Positions 35,804 to 44,255 of a DNA stretch of 64,000 nucleotides are shown here, piece by piece. The DNA is from Lachnospiraceae bacterium (lineage in GTDB: Bacteria; Bacillota; Clostridia; Lachnospirales; Lachnospiraceae), in NCBI GenBank assembly GCA_029067205.1, contig JAIEEY010000079.1, positions 1-64,000 on the forward strand, in the 5' to 3' direction. The notes beneath the pieces were generated by a model that searched no databases, was not told where the DNA came from, and saw only the letters and a program-made list of their open reading frames with translations. A program made the position numbers and the translations under genes. Each line of letters starts with the position of its first letter. The first letter of the stretch is position 1.

Positions 35804-36870
35804 GACTGATACTCCTCCATGCCATCAATATGCTCAAATGCCAGCGGCGTCCCACGCTTCAATTCGCGCTTTGCGGTTTTGCCGAGCACTTCCTTGTAGT
35901 ACTTCGGTTTCAAACCATATGCCGGACGGATACTTCTGATATTCTCTGGTGTAAACGCCTCGCCGGCAGCAATATCCTTCACGGCAAAGAGGGAGCGTCG
36001 AAAACAGGTATTGCTTTCTTCCTGTTCCGAAACACCATAATATACCTTTCCCATCGCTTTCTCCACCTCTCGCACCTGACAAACCATCTCGCGAAACTCC
36101 TCTGGTTCCATAGAAAAGCTCGAATCGGGATTTTTGATCGCACGGCTGATGCAGAAGTGCTTTTCAATGATATTGGCTCCCATTGCAACCGCAGTCGCGG
36201 CACTGAAATACCCCATCGAATGATCAGAAAGCCCTATCGGAATATTAAAGCGTGCCTTTAGATCCCGAATCGTACTGAGGTTCATCTCCTCACTTTTCGC
36301 CGGATAAGCGCTCGAGCACTTCATCAATGCCAGCTGCTTATTTCCAGTGCGGTAGATTGCCGCAACTGCCTCATTGATTTCCTCTAAGGTTCCCATCGCT
36401 GTTGACATGATGATCGGTTTCTTTTTTGAGGCAATGTATTCCAGCAGTGGAATGTCCACCAGTTCAAACGAAGCTATTTTGTAAAAGCCTACACCAAGAT
36501 TCTCCAGGAAATCGACCGAGGTATGGTCAAAAGGTGTTGACAGAAAGTCAATACCCACCTTTGCCGCCTCGTCGCGAAGCTGCTCCTGCCACTCCCATGG
36601 TGTATATGCTTTCTGGTACAGGGAATACAGGTTATCACCCTCCCATGTACCCTTTTCAATCTGAAAATACTCATTGCGGCAGTCAATTGTCATTGTATCC
36701 GGCGTGTAAGTCTGTATCTTAACACAGTCTGCCCCCGCCTCTTTTGCCACATGAATCAATTCCAGCGCACGCTCAATGCTCCCCGCATGATTGGCTGACA
36801 TCTCTGCTATGATATAAGCAGGATTGCCATCTCCCACTGTCCTGCCATTAATATTAAAAGTATCACTCAT
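35800..36870 (-). CDS. pseI: Pseudaminic acid synthase
   Basis: A 356-residue NeuB-family enzyme that condenses 6-deoxy-AltdiNAc with phosphoenolpyruvate. It has the N-terminal TIM-barrel motifs AEMSANHAGS and VKIQTYTPDTMT, then IIMSTAMGT, IGLSDHS and the EKHFC segment. A C-terminal SAF domain starts near residue 290. The TYTPDTMTID and LSDHSMG segments favour PseI over NeuB. The ATG at 36870 has GGAGAGGG nearby and is preferred over an upstream ATG-like extension to 36948 that would overlap pseF. Confidence 0.9.
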   Translation of the reverse strand: MSDTFNINGRTVGDGNPAYIIAEMSANHAGSIERALELIHVAKEAGADCVKIQTYTPDTMTIDCRNEYFQIEKGTWEGDNLYSLYQKAYTPWEWQEQLRDEAAKVGIDFLSTPFDHTSVDFLENLGVGFYKIASFELVDIPLLEYIASKKKPIIMSTAMGTLEEINEAVAAIYRTGNKQLALMKCSSAYPAKSEEMNLSTIRDLKARFNIPIGLSDHSMGYFSAATAVAMGANIIEKHFCISRAIKNPDSSFSMEPEEFREMVCQVREVEKAMGKVYYGVSEQEESNTCFRRSLFAVKDIAAGEAFTPENIRSIRPAYGLKPKYYKEVLGKTAKRELKRGTPLAFEHIDGMEEYQS

Positions 36871-36881
36871 CTTTCCCTCTC

Positions 36882-37610
36882 CTATTGATTTCCATTCTGC
36901 AGATTTGTGCCCATCATAAGCTGGTACTTCATCTCTGCGATCTCCCAATCTTCTGGTGTATCAATATCCTGCACATATTTTTCGTCCTGTATAAATGGGA
37001 CTGCATTCTCCATCCAGATCGCCTTCTGCCGTCGAAAACTCTCCACATTCAGACAGTAAAACTGTCCACAATCGTGATAGAGAGGTTCCAAATCCTGTGA
37101 GCGCTTTGCCATATTTTCCGGCCACATTGGCGAGAGTCTACCATCATGGACCACAACACCTCTCTGTGGCGGGAAAGAAAATCTTACCACTGGTATCACA
37201 CAATCCGCCCGCCCCTGAGACAGGGGCATTTCCTGCTCTAATAGCATCATGGCTGTCCTGATGGTGTCTGCCGTCACAAACGGCGCTGTGGGATAGATAC
37301 AGCATACCGTATGAAAATTTTTTCCAATCTGCTCATAAGCTTCAATAACCTCTGCAATTACATCCGCTGTCGTGGCAAAATCATTGGACGTCTTATCGCT
37401 TCTGAAAAAAGGAACCTTCGCCCCTGCCCTTTCTGCCGCCTGCGCGATCTCCTCGTCATCTGTCGACACCATAACCTCATCAAACAGATCCGCCCGCAGT
37501 GCTGCCTCAATACTGTACTCAATAATTGGTCTTCCCAGAAATGGCTTGATGTTCTTGCGCGGTATGCGTTTGCTGCCTCCCCTCGCCGTTATGATCGCTG
37601 CACTTTTCAT
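36882..37610 (-). CDS. pseF: CMP-pseudaminic acid cytidylyltransferase
   Basis: A 242-residue nucleotidyltransferase with ITARGGSKRIPRKNIKPFLGRPI at the N-terminus, the CTP-binding signature of CMP-sialic-acid-type synthetases. The CCIYPTAPF, DIDTPEDWEIAE and QRG segments agree with PseF. It activates pseudaminic acid with CTP for transferases. The ribosome site AAGGAG is 8 nt before ATG. A 64-bp inverted-repeat element lies in the gap to pseC. Confidence 0.92.
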   Translation of the reverse strand: MKSAAIITARGGSKRIPRKNIKPFLGRPIIEYSIEAALRADLFDEVMVSTDDEEIAQAAERAGAKVPFFRSDKTSNDFATTADVIAEVIEAYEQIGKNFHTVCCIYPTAPFVTADTIRTAMMLLEQEMPLSQGRADCVIPVVRFSFPPQRGVVVHDGRLSPMWPENMAKRSQDLEPLYHDCGQFYCLNVESFRRQKAIWMENAVPFIQDEKYVQDIDTPEDWEIAEMKYQLMMGTNLQNGNQ

Positions 37611-37642
37611 CTTGATCTCCTTACTTCTTCAATCGGTAAAAG

Positions 37643-37706
37643 CTAGGGCGTGTTTGAAAAATGCCTTCTGTCAGATGGCGGGAATGATTTTTCAAACACG
37701 CCCTAG
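37643..37706. mobile_element. 64-bp MITE-like element with 20-bp perfect terminal inverted repeats
   Basis: The first 20 bases (CTAGGGCGTGTTTGAAAAAT) are repeated exactly inverted at the end, around a 24-base centre. It lies between pseC and pseF. In the gene sense only four Ts follow the stem, so it is a poor intrinsic terminator. The end sequence closely resembles the 3' end of the Spo0A-C-domain gene at 59284-59305. Confidence 0.6.
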
Positions 37707-37727
37707 TATATTACTAGGCTTACATTT

Positions 37728-38921
37728 TTACTTTTTGTAATAGTCCACAATCTTCCTGACCGCCATGATCACATCATCGACATCGGGGTCCGTCAGGGAA
37801 TAATAAATCGGCAGACTCATCATCTCCTCATATAGCTTCTCCGCATTAGGACAGAGCCCTTTTTTGTATCCAAGTTTCTCGTAATATGGGTGCCAGTACA
37901 CCGGGATATAGTGTACATTACAGCAGATATTCTCTGCCGCCATCGCGTCAAAAAAGCCCTTGCGGTCGATTGTCAACATCTCTGGTCTGAGCCGCAGTAT
38001 GTAGAGATGTCTCGTCGTATCGGACTCTGGTATCTCCTGCTGTACAAAGAGCTGTGGAATCTGCAAAAACGCCTCATTATAGCGTTCCACGATCTCCCTG
38101 CGTCTTTCTGCAAACTGTGAGAGCTTGTCAATCTGACTTAAGATCAGCGCACACTGAATATCTGTAATTCTGTAATTATATCCTAGGTCAATCTGTTCAT
38201 GATACCATGAACCATGACTCTCATTCACATAAAAAGTCTCATCTTTCGTAATTCCATGGGAACGGTACAGCAGGAGTTTTTCGTATAAATCCTCGCGGTT
38301 TGTGAGCACCGCGCCTCCCTCCCCGCCTGTCACCGTCTTGACAGGGTGAAAACTAAACGTTGTGATATCTGCGATACTTCCAACCGGCTTTCCCTTGTAT
38401 TTTGTACCAATAGAATGCGCCCCATCCTCTATCAATACAATGCCTTTCGTGTGGCATATCTCAAGCAGCTCATCCAGCGGCGCGGCTTGTCCTGTAAAAT
38501 CCACTGCCACTACTGCCTTGGTGTGATCTGTGATCTTCTCCTGCACACTCGCCGGATCAATATTGTAAGTATTCGGATTAATATCTGCAAAAACTGGTCT
38601 TCCACCACAGTAAAGTGCACAGTTTGCAGATGCAGCAAATGTAATTGGTGTTGTGATCAGCTCATCCCCGGATCCTACACCTGCCGCCATCGCCGCGATG
38701 TGAAGCGCCGCAGTGCCATTGCTGACAGCAACTGCATACTTTGCCCCCGTGAGAGCACAGAGCTTTTTTTCAAGCTCCACAACTTTTGGACCACATGTGA
38801 GGTAATCGCTGGTGAGCACTTCCTCCACAGCCTTCGCGTCCGCCTGATCAACAAACTGATGTCCATAATAAAGTTTTGTGTTCCTGACCGGAGAACCTCC
38901 GGCAATCGCTGGTTTTACCAT
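37728..38921 (-). CDS. pseC: UDP-4-amino-4,6-dideoxy-N-acetyl-beta-L-altrosamine transaminase
   Basis: A 397-residue PLP aminotransferase. The motif FHPVKTVTGGEGGA holds the PLP Lys, LYYGHQFVDQAD near the N-terminus and DFTGQAAPLDEL in the middle fit PseC. It aminates C4 of the keto sugar from PseB. It lies 9 nt from the end of pseB with an AGGGGG ribosome site. Confidence 0.92.
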   Translation of the reverse strand: MVKPAIAGGSPVRNTKLYYGHQFVDQADAKAVEEVLTSDYLTCGPKVVELEKKLCALTGAKYAVAVSNGTAALHIAAMAAGVGSGDELITTPITFAASANCALYCGGRPVFADINPNTYNIDPASVQEKITDHTKAVVAVDFTGQAAPLDELLEICHTKGIVLIEDGAHSIGTKYKGKPVGSIADITTFSFHPVKTVTGGEGGAVLTNREDLYEKLLLYRSHGITKDETFYVNESHGSWYHEQIDLGYNYRITDIQCALILSQIDKLSQFAERRREIVERYNEAFLQIPQLFVQQEIPESDTTRHLYILRLRPEMLTIDRKGFFDAMAAENICCNVHYIPVYWHPYYEKLGYKKGLCPNAEKLYEEMMSLPIYYSLTDPDVDDVIMAVRKIVDYYKK

Positions 38922-38930
38922 AAAAACCCC

Positions 38931-39926
38931 CTACTCGTGCAAATCTGTCTTCAAGAGCTCCCGAATCTGTTCTACAGACAGCCACTCCGTATTGTTTCCC
39001 GACGAATAATAGAAGCCCTCTTCCACCTTCCTGCCACTTGGATTCGGACGTTTTGACTCCTGCCAGAACATCTGCGGATAGATGATAAAATTCTTTTCAT
39101 ACTCATACGTCGTCATAGAATCTTCCGCTGTGATCATCACCTCATGAAGCTTCTCACCTGGACGGATACCAACTTCCACCGTCTTCATCCCTGGTGCCAT
39201 CGCCTCCGCAAGATCCGTGATCTTAAACGAAGGAATCCTGCTGATAAAAGTCTCACCGCCTTTCGCCTCCTCGAGTGCCTTGATCACAAGCTCAACCCCC
39301 TGTGTCAGGCTGATCCAGAAGCGCGTCATGCGATAATCCGTAATTGGAAGCTCACTTGCGCCCTCGTCAATCAGCTTTTGAAAAAGCGGAATGATCGATC
39401 CCCTGCTTCCCGCTACATTTCCATATCGCACGATAGAGAAATTCAAGTCTTTCATGCCGCAGTATGCGTTGGCAGCAATAAATAACTTATCTGACACCAA
39501 TTTCGTACCACCATATAAATTCACCGGATTGACTGCCTTGTCTGTAGATAAAGCTACAACCTTTTTAATACCTGTATTTAACGCTGCATCAATGACATTC
39601 TGCGCACCATTGACATTCGTCTTGATCGCCTCGTTCGGATTGTACTCACACGCAGGCACCTGTTTTAACGCCGCCGCATGAATCACATAATCAACGCCCT
39701 CAAACGCACGTTTCATGCGCTCATAATCACGCACATCGCCGATAAAAAAGCGAAGCTTTTCTTTGTACTGTGCAAAATCGTTCGCCATCACCCACTGTTT
39801 ATACTCATCCCTTGAATAAATAATAATCTTTTTGGGGTTGTAATGTGTCAGTACATATTCGGTAAAGCACCTTCCAAAAGAGCCTGTACCGCCTGTGATT
39901 AGTATCGTTTTATCATCTAATATCAT
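38931..39926 (-). CDS. pseB: UDP-GlcNAc 4,6-dehydratase (inverting)
   Basis: A 331-residue SDR enzyme with GGTGSFGR near residue 12, SRDEYKQ, and the STDKAVNPVNLYGGTK active site that keeps the YxxxK Tyr. This short, soluble, Tyr-containing form is PseB, in contrast to the membrane PglF-like enzyme at 16128-18014. It removes water and inverts C5 of UDP-GlcNAc, the first step to pseudaminic acid. A good promoter precedes it, so it heads the pse operon. Confidence 0.93.
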   Translation of the reverse strand: MILDDKTILITGGTGSFGRCFTEYVLTHYNPKKIIIYSRDEYKQWVMANDFAQYKEKLRFFIGDVRDYERMKRAFEGVDYVIHAAALKQVPACEYNPNEAIKTNVNGAQNVIDAALNTGIKKVVALSTDKAVNPVNLYGGTKLVSDKLFIAANAYCGMKDLNFSIVRYGNVAGSRGSIIPLFQKLIDEGASELPITDYRMTRFWISLTQGVELVIKALEEAKGGETFISRIPSFKITDLAEAMAPGMKTVEVGIRPGEKLHEVMITAEDSMTTYEYEKNFIIYPQMFWQESKRPNPSGRKVEEGFYYSSGNNTEWLSVEQIRELLKTDLHE

Positions 39927-39969
39927 AATAATCCTCCAAATATATATTCAATATACCCAATCTTTTCCA

Positions 39970-39998
39970 ATTCTATCACATTTTTCCCTGTCCGTCAA
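39970..39998 (-). promoter_or_regulatory. Sigma-A-type promoter for the pse operon
   Basis: In gene sense TTGACG, 17 bases, TAGAAT, ending 44 nt before the pseB ATG, in the 93-bp gap after the SGNH gene. Confidence 0.65.
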
Positions 39999-40019
39999 AA
40001 TAATCAGCCATCTATTTCC

Positions 40020-41384
40020 CTATTCATCAAACACCAGATTTGCCACAACATCTTCTGTCACTTTATCATATACAATAATGTTCCATCTGCTTCCAGCCTG
40101 GAAGTGATTCACATTGTCGACCAAAACCTGATAGAAACCGCCCGTCTTTGCCAGCACAAGCTCACTTTCCCCAATCTGGATATGCCTGATGCCATCGTCC
40201 TGCCACTGTACCTCCAGCGCAATCTCACAATCCTGATACACCCACTGCTGCACCTTTTTGCCGTTTCCAGCTTTCCTATCCGTCACGATCAGAACATAAT
40301 CCGCGTCATTCTGTGTCATCTCCAGACATTCCCTCGCTGTCCGGACTGCCATAAACTCCTGCCATCCGCTCCTTTGTCTGTAACTGCTTGCCGTATCCCA
40401 TGAATTTGGTTTTTCATCCAGTCTCCGGTCCGGCAGGTCATAATTTGCCTTGACATATCCGCCCAGATGGATCGTGACCTTTTTTGCCCCAAAATCATTG
40501 AGATGATCGTCATCCCGGAAATCCGCTGCCGTATCAAGCTCCAGCTCCCCATTCTGGTAAAGTTCATTGTAGTCTACAAATTTCAGACCACGCGCATCCG
40601 CAAGCGCCCTGACTGCCTCCGTCTCATACCGGTGCCAGTTTGCCTTGGGCGATTTGAACAGCAGCAGCTCCACATTTTTTTTGCGGCACAGCTGTACGAT
40701 CTCATCCAGATAGGCAATATTGACTTCCTCGATCCACACCTCTCCCTCAAAATCATATTCATTGAGATTCACAGTGTTCTCTGCCACTTCCTGCGTTTCC
40801 AGATAGCCCTTAGTATAGTTTGTCTTGTCCTGGCTGAAATATGTATAATCCAGCTTACTCAGCTCTTTCCAGCGATCGTGATAGCGAAATACCGGATACA
40901 CATAAGAGAAATATTCCGCATCCACCTTGCCTAGTGACCGATAGATACATTTCAGCTTATCAAATGAAAGCGGAATGTCCGTATACCCCCACCGCAGCCC
41001 CGCTTCATTAATACTGTGAATACTGCCCCCTGTCATCATATTCACCTCCAACGCTACGACCTTTGGCTTCTGTGTCTTCAATGCCTCCTTTATATAGAGC
41101 ACCGAAATGTTCATGGGCTGCGACGAACTGCCAAAATCATATGCTGCTATGCCGTACTCCTCATATAACGTGACCGGATCAACTGTGCAGAAACTGTTGC
41201 TGCTGCCAATCACGATCATATCAATATCATTCTTCTTTTCCGCATAGAAACCATTCACGATCGTTGTGGAATCCCCTATGAATTTTGCACGGACGATCCT
41301 GTCTGTAACCGTGAGTACCAGACTGACAAACAGAATAAAAACCGCCACCGCCGCAATCCTCGAAACCACTGCCTTTTTCGCCAT
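40020..41384 (-). CDS. SGNH-like (AlgX/DltD-type) membrane-anchored protein partner of MBOAT
   Basis: A 454-residue protein with one N-terminal membrane anchor (about residues 8-28) and an extracytoplasmic domain. VIGSSNSFCTVDP holds the nucleophile-type Ser, and DDDHLNDFGAK the Asp-x-x-His pair of SGNH esterase/transferase folds. A C-terminal beta-rich part follows. With the adjacent MBOAT protein it should transfer acetyl groups to a glycan outside the membrane, as AlgI/AlgX or PatA/PatB do. The ATG at 41384 has GGAGG 5 nt upstream. Confidence 0.75.
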   Translation of the reverse strand: MAKKAVVSRIAAVAVFILFVSLVLTVTDRIVRAKFIGDSTTIVNGFYAEKKNDIDMIVIGSSNSFCTVDPVTLYEEYGIAAYDFGSSSQPMNISVLYIKEALKTQKPKVVALEVNMMTGGSIHSINEAGLRWGYTDIPLSFDKLKCIYRSLGKVDAEYFSYVYPVFRYHDRWKELSKLDYTYFSQDKTNYTKGYLETQEVAENTVNLNEYDFEGEVWIEEVNIAYLDEIVQLCRKKNVELLLFKSPKANWHRYETEAVRALADARGLKFVDYNELYQNGELELDTAADFRDDDHLNDFGAKKVTIHLGGYVKANYDLPDRRLDEKPNSWDTASSYRQRSGWQEFMAVRTARECLEMTQNDADYVLIVTDRKAGNGKKVQQWVYQDCEIALEVQWQDDGIRHIQIGESELVLAKTGGFYQVLVDNVNHFQAGSRWNIIVYDKVTEDVVANLVFDE

Positions 41385-41437
41385 TCCAACCTCCATACAT
41401 GTCCCAGTCCTGATTGTCCAATCACAAAAACGTCTGT

Positions 41438-42928
41438 TTAAAATTGGAAGTAAATGAACTGGGACGCATCATAACCTTCACCGTATACACCAAACACAAG
41501 TATCATTACTAGCAGCACAGCCACAAACACATACTGCACTGCAAGGCACTGCTCCTTTACAAGTGCATCAAACAAAGCCTTCTTTCTGACATAATACAGA
41601 TCCACTACCAGCAGAATCAGTATTCCAATCCACATGACACCCATTTCCTTTCTGTCAAGCCCCAGATAGTACATGGATTCATCAAACAGAGACCACACAT
41701 CAAAGGTCATAAAAAGCCGCTGTATATAATAGACTGCATCCTTTACCGTCTCAGCCCGGAAAAATACCATCGACAACGCAAACAGGAAAAAAGTGCATAC
41801 TCCCTGAAATAGCTGATAAACAAAAGTTTTCACACGCACATGAAAAAAGGTCTGAAACCTCGCCTTTACTGGCTTGAGCATATCACCCACAATAATATAC
41901 AACCCTTGTATTGCGCCCCACGCCACAAAATGCCAGCTCGCACCGTGCCAGAATCCGCTCAGTATAAATGTCACCATATTGTTAAAATACATGCGCGGCT
42001 TAGAACATCTGCCGCCGCCCATGGGTATGTAGACATAATCCCGAAACCATGAGCTCAATGACACATGCCAATGTCTCCAAAGTTCCTTGATACTTTTTGA
42101 GAAAAATGGTGCCTCGAAATTAGCCATCAATTCGATTCCCAAGAGCTTTGCCGCCCCCATTGCGATCACGGAATAGCTTGCAAAATCACAGTAGAGCTGC
42201 ACAGAAAACAACACACAGGCAAACAAAAGCGATAGTCCGCTATACATATAATACATCTCAAACACATGATCAACAAGCATTGCTGCCCGGTCCGCGATGA
42301 CCATCTTCATAAAAAAACCCCACAGCATCAGGAGCAGCCCACGTGTTATTTTATCAAAACTCCATGTTTTTTCATGCAGGACTTTCTCAAGCTGTCCCAT
42401 CAGATGACCGCTTCTTTCGATGGGACCCGCCACAAGCTGCGGAAAAAACGAGACGAACAAGGCATATTGAATAAAATTCTTCTCCGCTTTCACTGTCCCC
42501 CGGTAAACGTCAATCGTATATCCCAGCGCCTGAAAAGTATAAAATGAGATTCCGACAGGAAGGATAATATCAAGCCTGGATGCCTCTATCTTAATACCAA
42601 ACATGGCAAAAAACGCTTCCACTGTATCATGCAGAAAGTAAAAATATTTATAAAATACAAGAATCGCAAGATTCACCACAATCCCCGCTGTCAGTAACAA
42701 AAGGCGTTTCCTTCGCTTCTGTTTCCCTATGCGGCCGATGAATATACCACACAGATATGTAATCACTGTTGATATCAAAATCAAGATCGCGTATTTTGCA
42801 TTCCATCCCATATAAAAATAGTAGCTTGCCAGCAATAACCAAAGCTGGCGGAGCTTCCTGGGTATCACATAAAACAACAATACCACAACCGGTAAAAATA
42901 TTAAAAATTCAAAAGAAGTAAACTGCAT
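41438..42928 (-). CDS. MBOAT O-acyltransferase (AlgI-like)
   Basis: A 496-residue polytopic membrane protein. PQLVAGPIER, WRHWHVSLSSWFRDYVY and FWHGASWHFVAWG (with the catalytic His) are the AlgI/DltB-type MBOAT motifs. It moves an acyl group, usually acetyl, across the membrane to the SGNH partner encoded 53 nt downstream. The ribosome site GAGGGACAGG is close to the ATG. Confidence 0.9.
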   Translation of the reverse strand: MQFTSFEFLIFLPVVVLLFYVIPRKLRQLWLLLASYYFYMGWNAKYAILILISTVITYLCGIFIGRIGKQKRRKRLLLLTAGIVVNLAILVFYKYFYFLHDTVEAFFAMFGIKIEASRLDIILPVGISFYTFQALGYTIDVYRGTVKAEKNFIQYALFVSFFPQLVAGPIERSGHLMGQLEKVLHEKTWSFDKITRGLLLMLWGFFMKMVIADRAAMLVDHVFEMYYMYSGLSLLFACVLFSVQLYCDFASYSVIAMGAAKLLGIELMANFEAPFFSKSIKELWRHWHVSLSSWFRDYVYIPMGGGRCSKPRMYFNNMVTFILSGFWHGASWHFVAWGAIQGLYIIVGDMLKPVKARFQTFFHVRVKTFVYQLFQGVCTFFLFALSMVFFRAETVKDAVYYIQRLFMTFDVWSLFDESMYYLGLDRKEMGVMWIGILILLVVDLYYVRKKALFDALVKEQCLAVQYVFVAVLLVMILVFGVYGEGYDASQFIYFQF

Positions 42929-42946
42929 ACCTGTCCCTCATATCCT

Positions 42947-43987
42947 TTATGCCCCGCTTTTTCCAGTACTATGGCGTATTTTATTGCGGTAAAAATAAAG
43001 CAGCTGAAAATAAAGCTTGAATTTAAGGGGGGACTGCATGTGCATCGCTGCAAGCTTCTTCTGTTCCTCGTCAAATGTATTCTGGTAATAAATATTATCC
43101 TGAAAATCCGGGAACTCCTGTTTCATTCCATCCGCAATCTCTTTGAGGAACTTTAATCTGGTTTTCCTCACTCCAAGCATATAAGTAAAAAGTGTATTCA
43201 TATAATATATTTTTGAAAAAGCGAACTCAAACTCCTGCCTGTAAGGCTTGTAAATACCGTATCTGCGCGCCTCCTCGATCAGGCGCTTTCCCATTGCAAG
43301 TCTCGCCTCACATTTCTCCACACTGATTTCATGTACTGTGGAAGTCCCATGCTGATAATAATAGTAAAGAGGCTCATCCACTTTCTCGAAGTGCGTAAAG
43401 TGCAGCATCCAGATCGGTGAAGCACAATTATCCTCATAAAAAGACCTCTCCGGAAACCTCAGACCATACGCATCGATCACAGCTTTCAGATATACCTTGA
43501 TCACCATGCTTCCCGGATTCATGACAAGCTTTTTATAACGCTCGTGGTCAAGCACTCCGGTCTGGTCCGTCGTATTGTTGGGCATCAGCTTACCGATATT
43601 CATCGTATGCGTATCAACCATACAGTAATCGCATCCGACAACATCCGCGCCCGTTTTCTCCGCTTTTTTTATCAGCTTTTCATACATGTCAGGTGCAACC
43701 CAATCATCGGAATCGACAAAACCAATCCATCTGCCGCGCGCGATGTCAAGCCCCTTATTGCGCGCGCCGCCCTGCTTGACATTCTCATAGGACTGTACCG
43801 CCTTAAATTTCCATGGATACTTGGACTCATATTCTTTGAGAATCATAAGCGATTCGTCCGTCGAGGCATCGTCTACTGCTATGATCTCATAGTCCGCAAT
43901 CGTCTGATTGATCAGCGAGTCCAGGCAAAATCTGAGCTTATTGTCCGCCGCCATATTGTAAACAGGTACTATTATACTTAGCCTCAT
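42947..43987 (-). CDS. Glycosyltransferase family 2
   Basis: A 346-residue GT-A enzyme. It starts LSIIVPVYNM, with VDDASTDES and VDSDDWVAPDMYE (the DxD-type metal site). No membrane helices. It would add a sugar to the lipid-linked glycan; the donor is unknown. It is the first gene after the 170-bp MITE-like element. Confidence 0.88.
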   Translation of the reverse strand: MRLSIIVPVYNMAADNKLRFCLDSLINQTIADYEIIAVDDASTDESLMILKEYESKYPWKFKAVQSYENVKQGGARNKGLDIARGRWIGFVDSDDWVAPDMYEKLIKKAEKTGADVVGCDYCMVDTHTMNIGKLMPNNTTDQTGVLDHERYKKLVMNPGSMVIKVYLKAVIDAYGLRFPERSFYEDNCASPIWMLHFTHFEKVDEPLYYYYQHGTSTVHEISVEKCEARLAMGKRLIEEARRYGIYKPYRQEFEFAFSKIYYMNTLFTYMLGVRKTRLKFLKEIADGMKQEFPDFQDNIYYQNTFDEEQKKLAAMHMQSPLKFKLYFQLLYFYRNKIRHSTGKSGA

Positions 43988-44067
43988 AACCTACCACCAC
44001 TTTCCCTACGCCACGTAACAGTTTTGTATTCGTTTTCCTGTTACCTTCGTGACGATCCGATACCTAA

Positions 44068-44237
44068 GGAACTGTCACGAAATAACCTTTCATTTTGACT
44101 TGTCTAAATTTGGCATGTCTAAATCCACACATGCGTCGTTGTCGTCAATCGGCGTACATCCAGTACACCTCACTCCTCCGCCTAGCCTGTGTGAATTTAT
44201 TCTGCGTCAAAATTGAAAGTTATTTCATGACAGCTCC
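44068..44237. mobile_element. 170-bp MITE-like element flanked by TAA
   Basis: Bases 44068-44099 and 44206-44237 form an imperfect inverted repeat of about 32 bases (GGAACTGTCACGAAATAAC against GGAGCTGTCATGAAATAAC). TAA lies directly outside both ends (44065-44067 and 44238-44240), a possible 3-bp target duplication. It has no coding capacity and occupies most of the 268-bp gap between the GT2 and ABC genes. Confidence 0.65.
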
Positions 44238-44255
44238 TAACACAATCTGCACTTT

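Noticed and set aside
35800-36948. Longer pseI starting at 36948
   Set aside because: The extra 26 residues overlap the 3' end of pseF and do not resemble NeuB-family N-termini; the ATG at 36870 has a good ribosome site.
37643-37706. Intrinsic terminator for pseC
   Set aside because: Only four Ts follow the stem in gene sense, and the operon clearly continues into pseF; perfect ends and a related sequence elsewhere fit a mobile element better.
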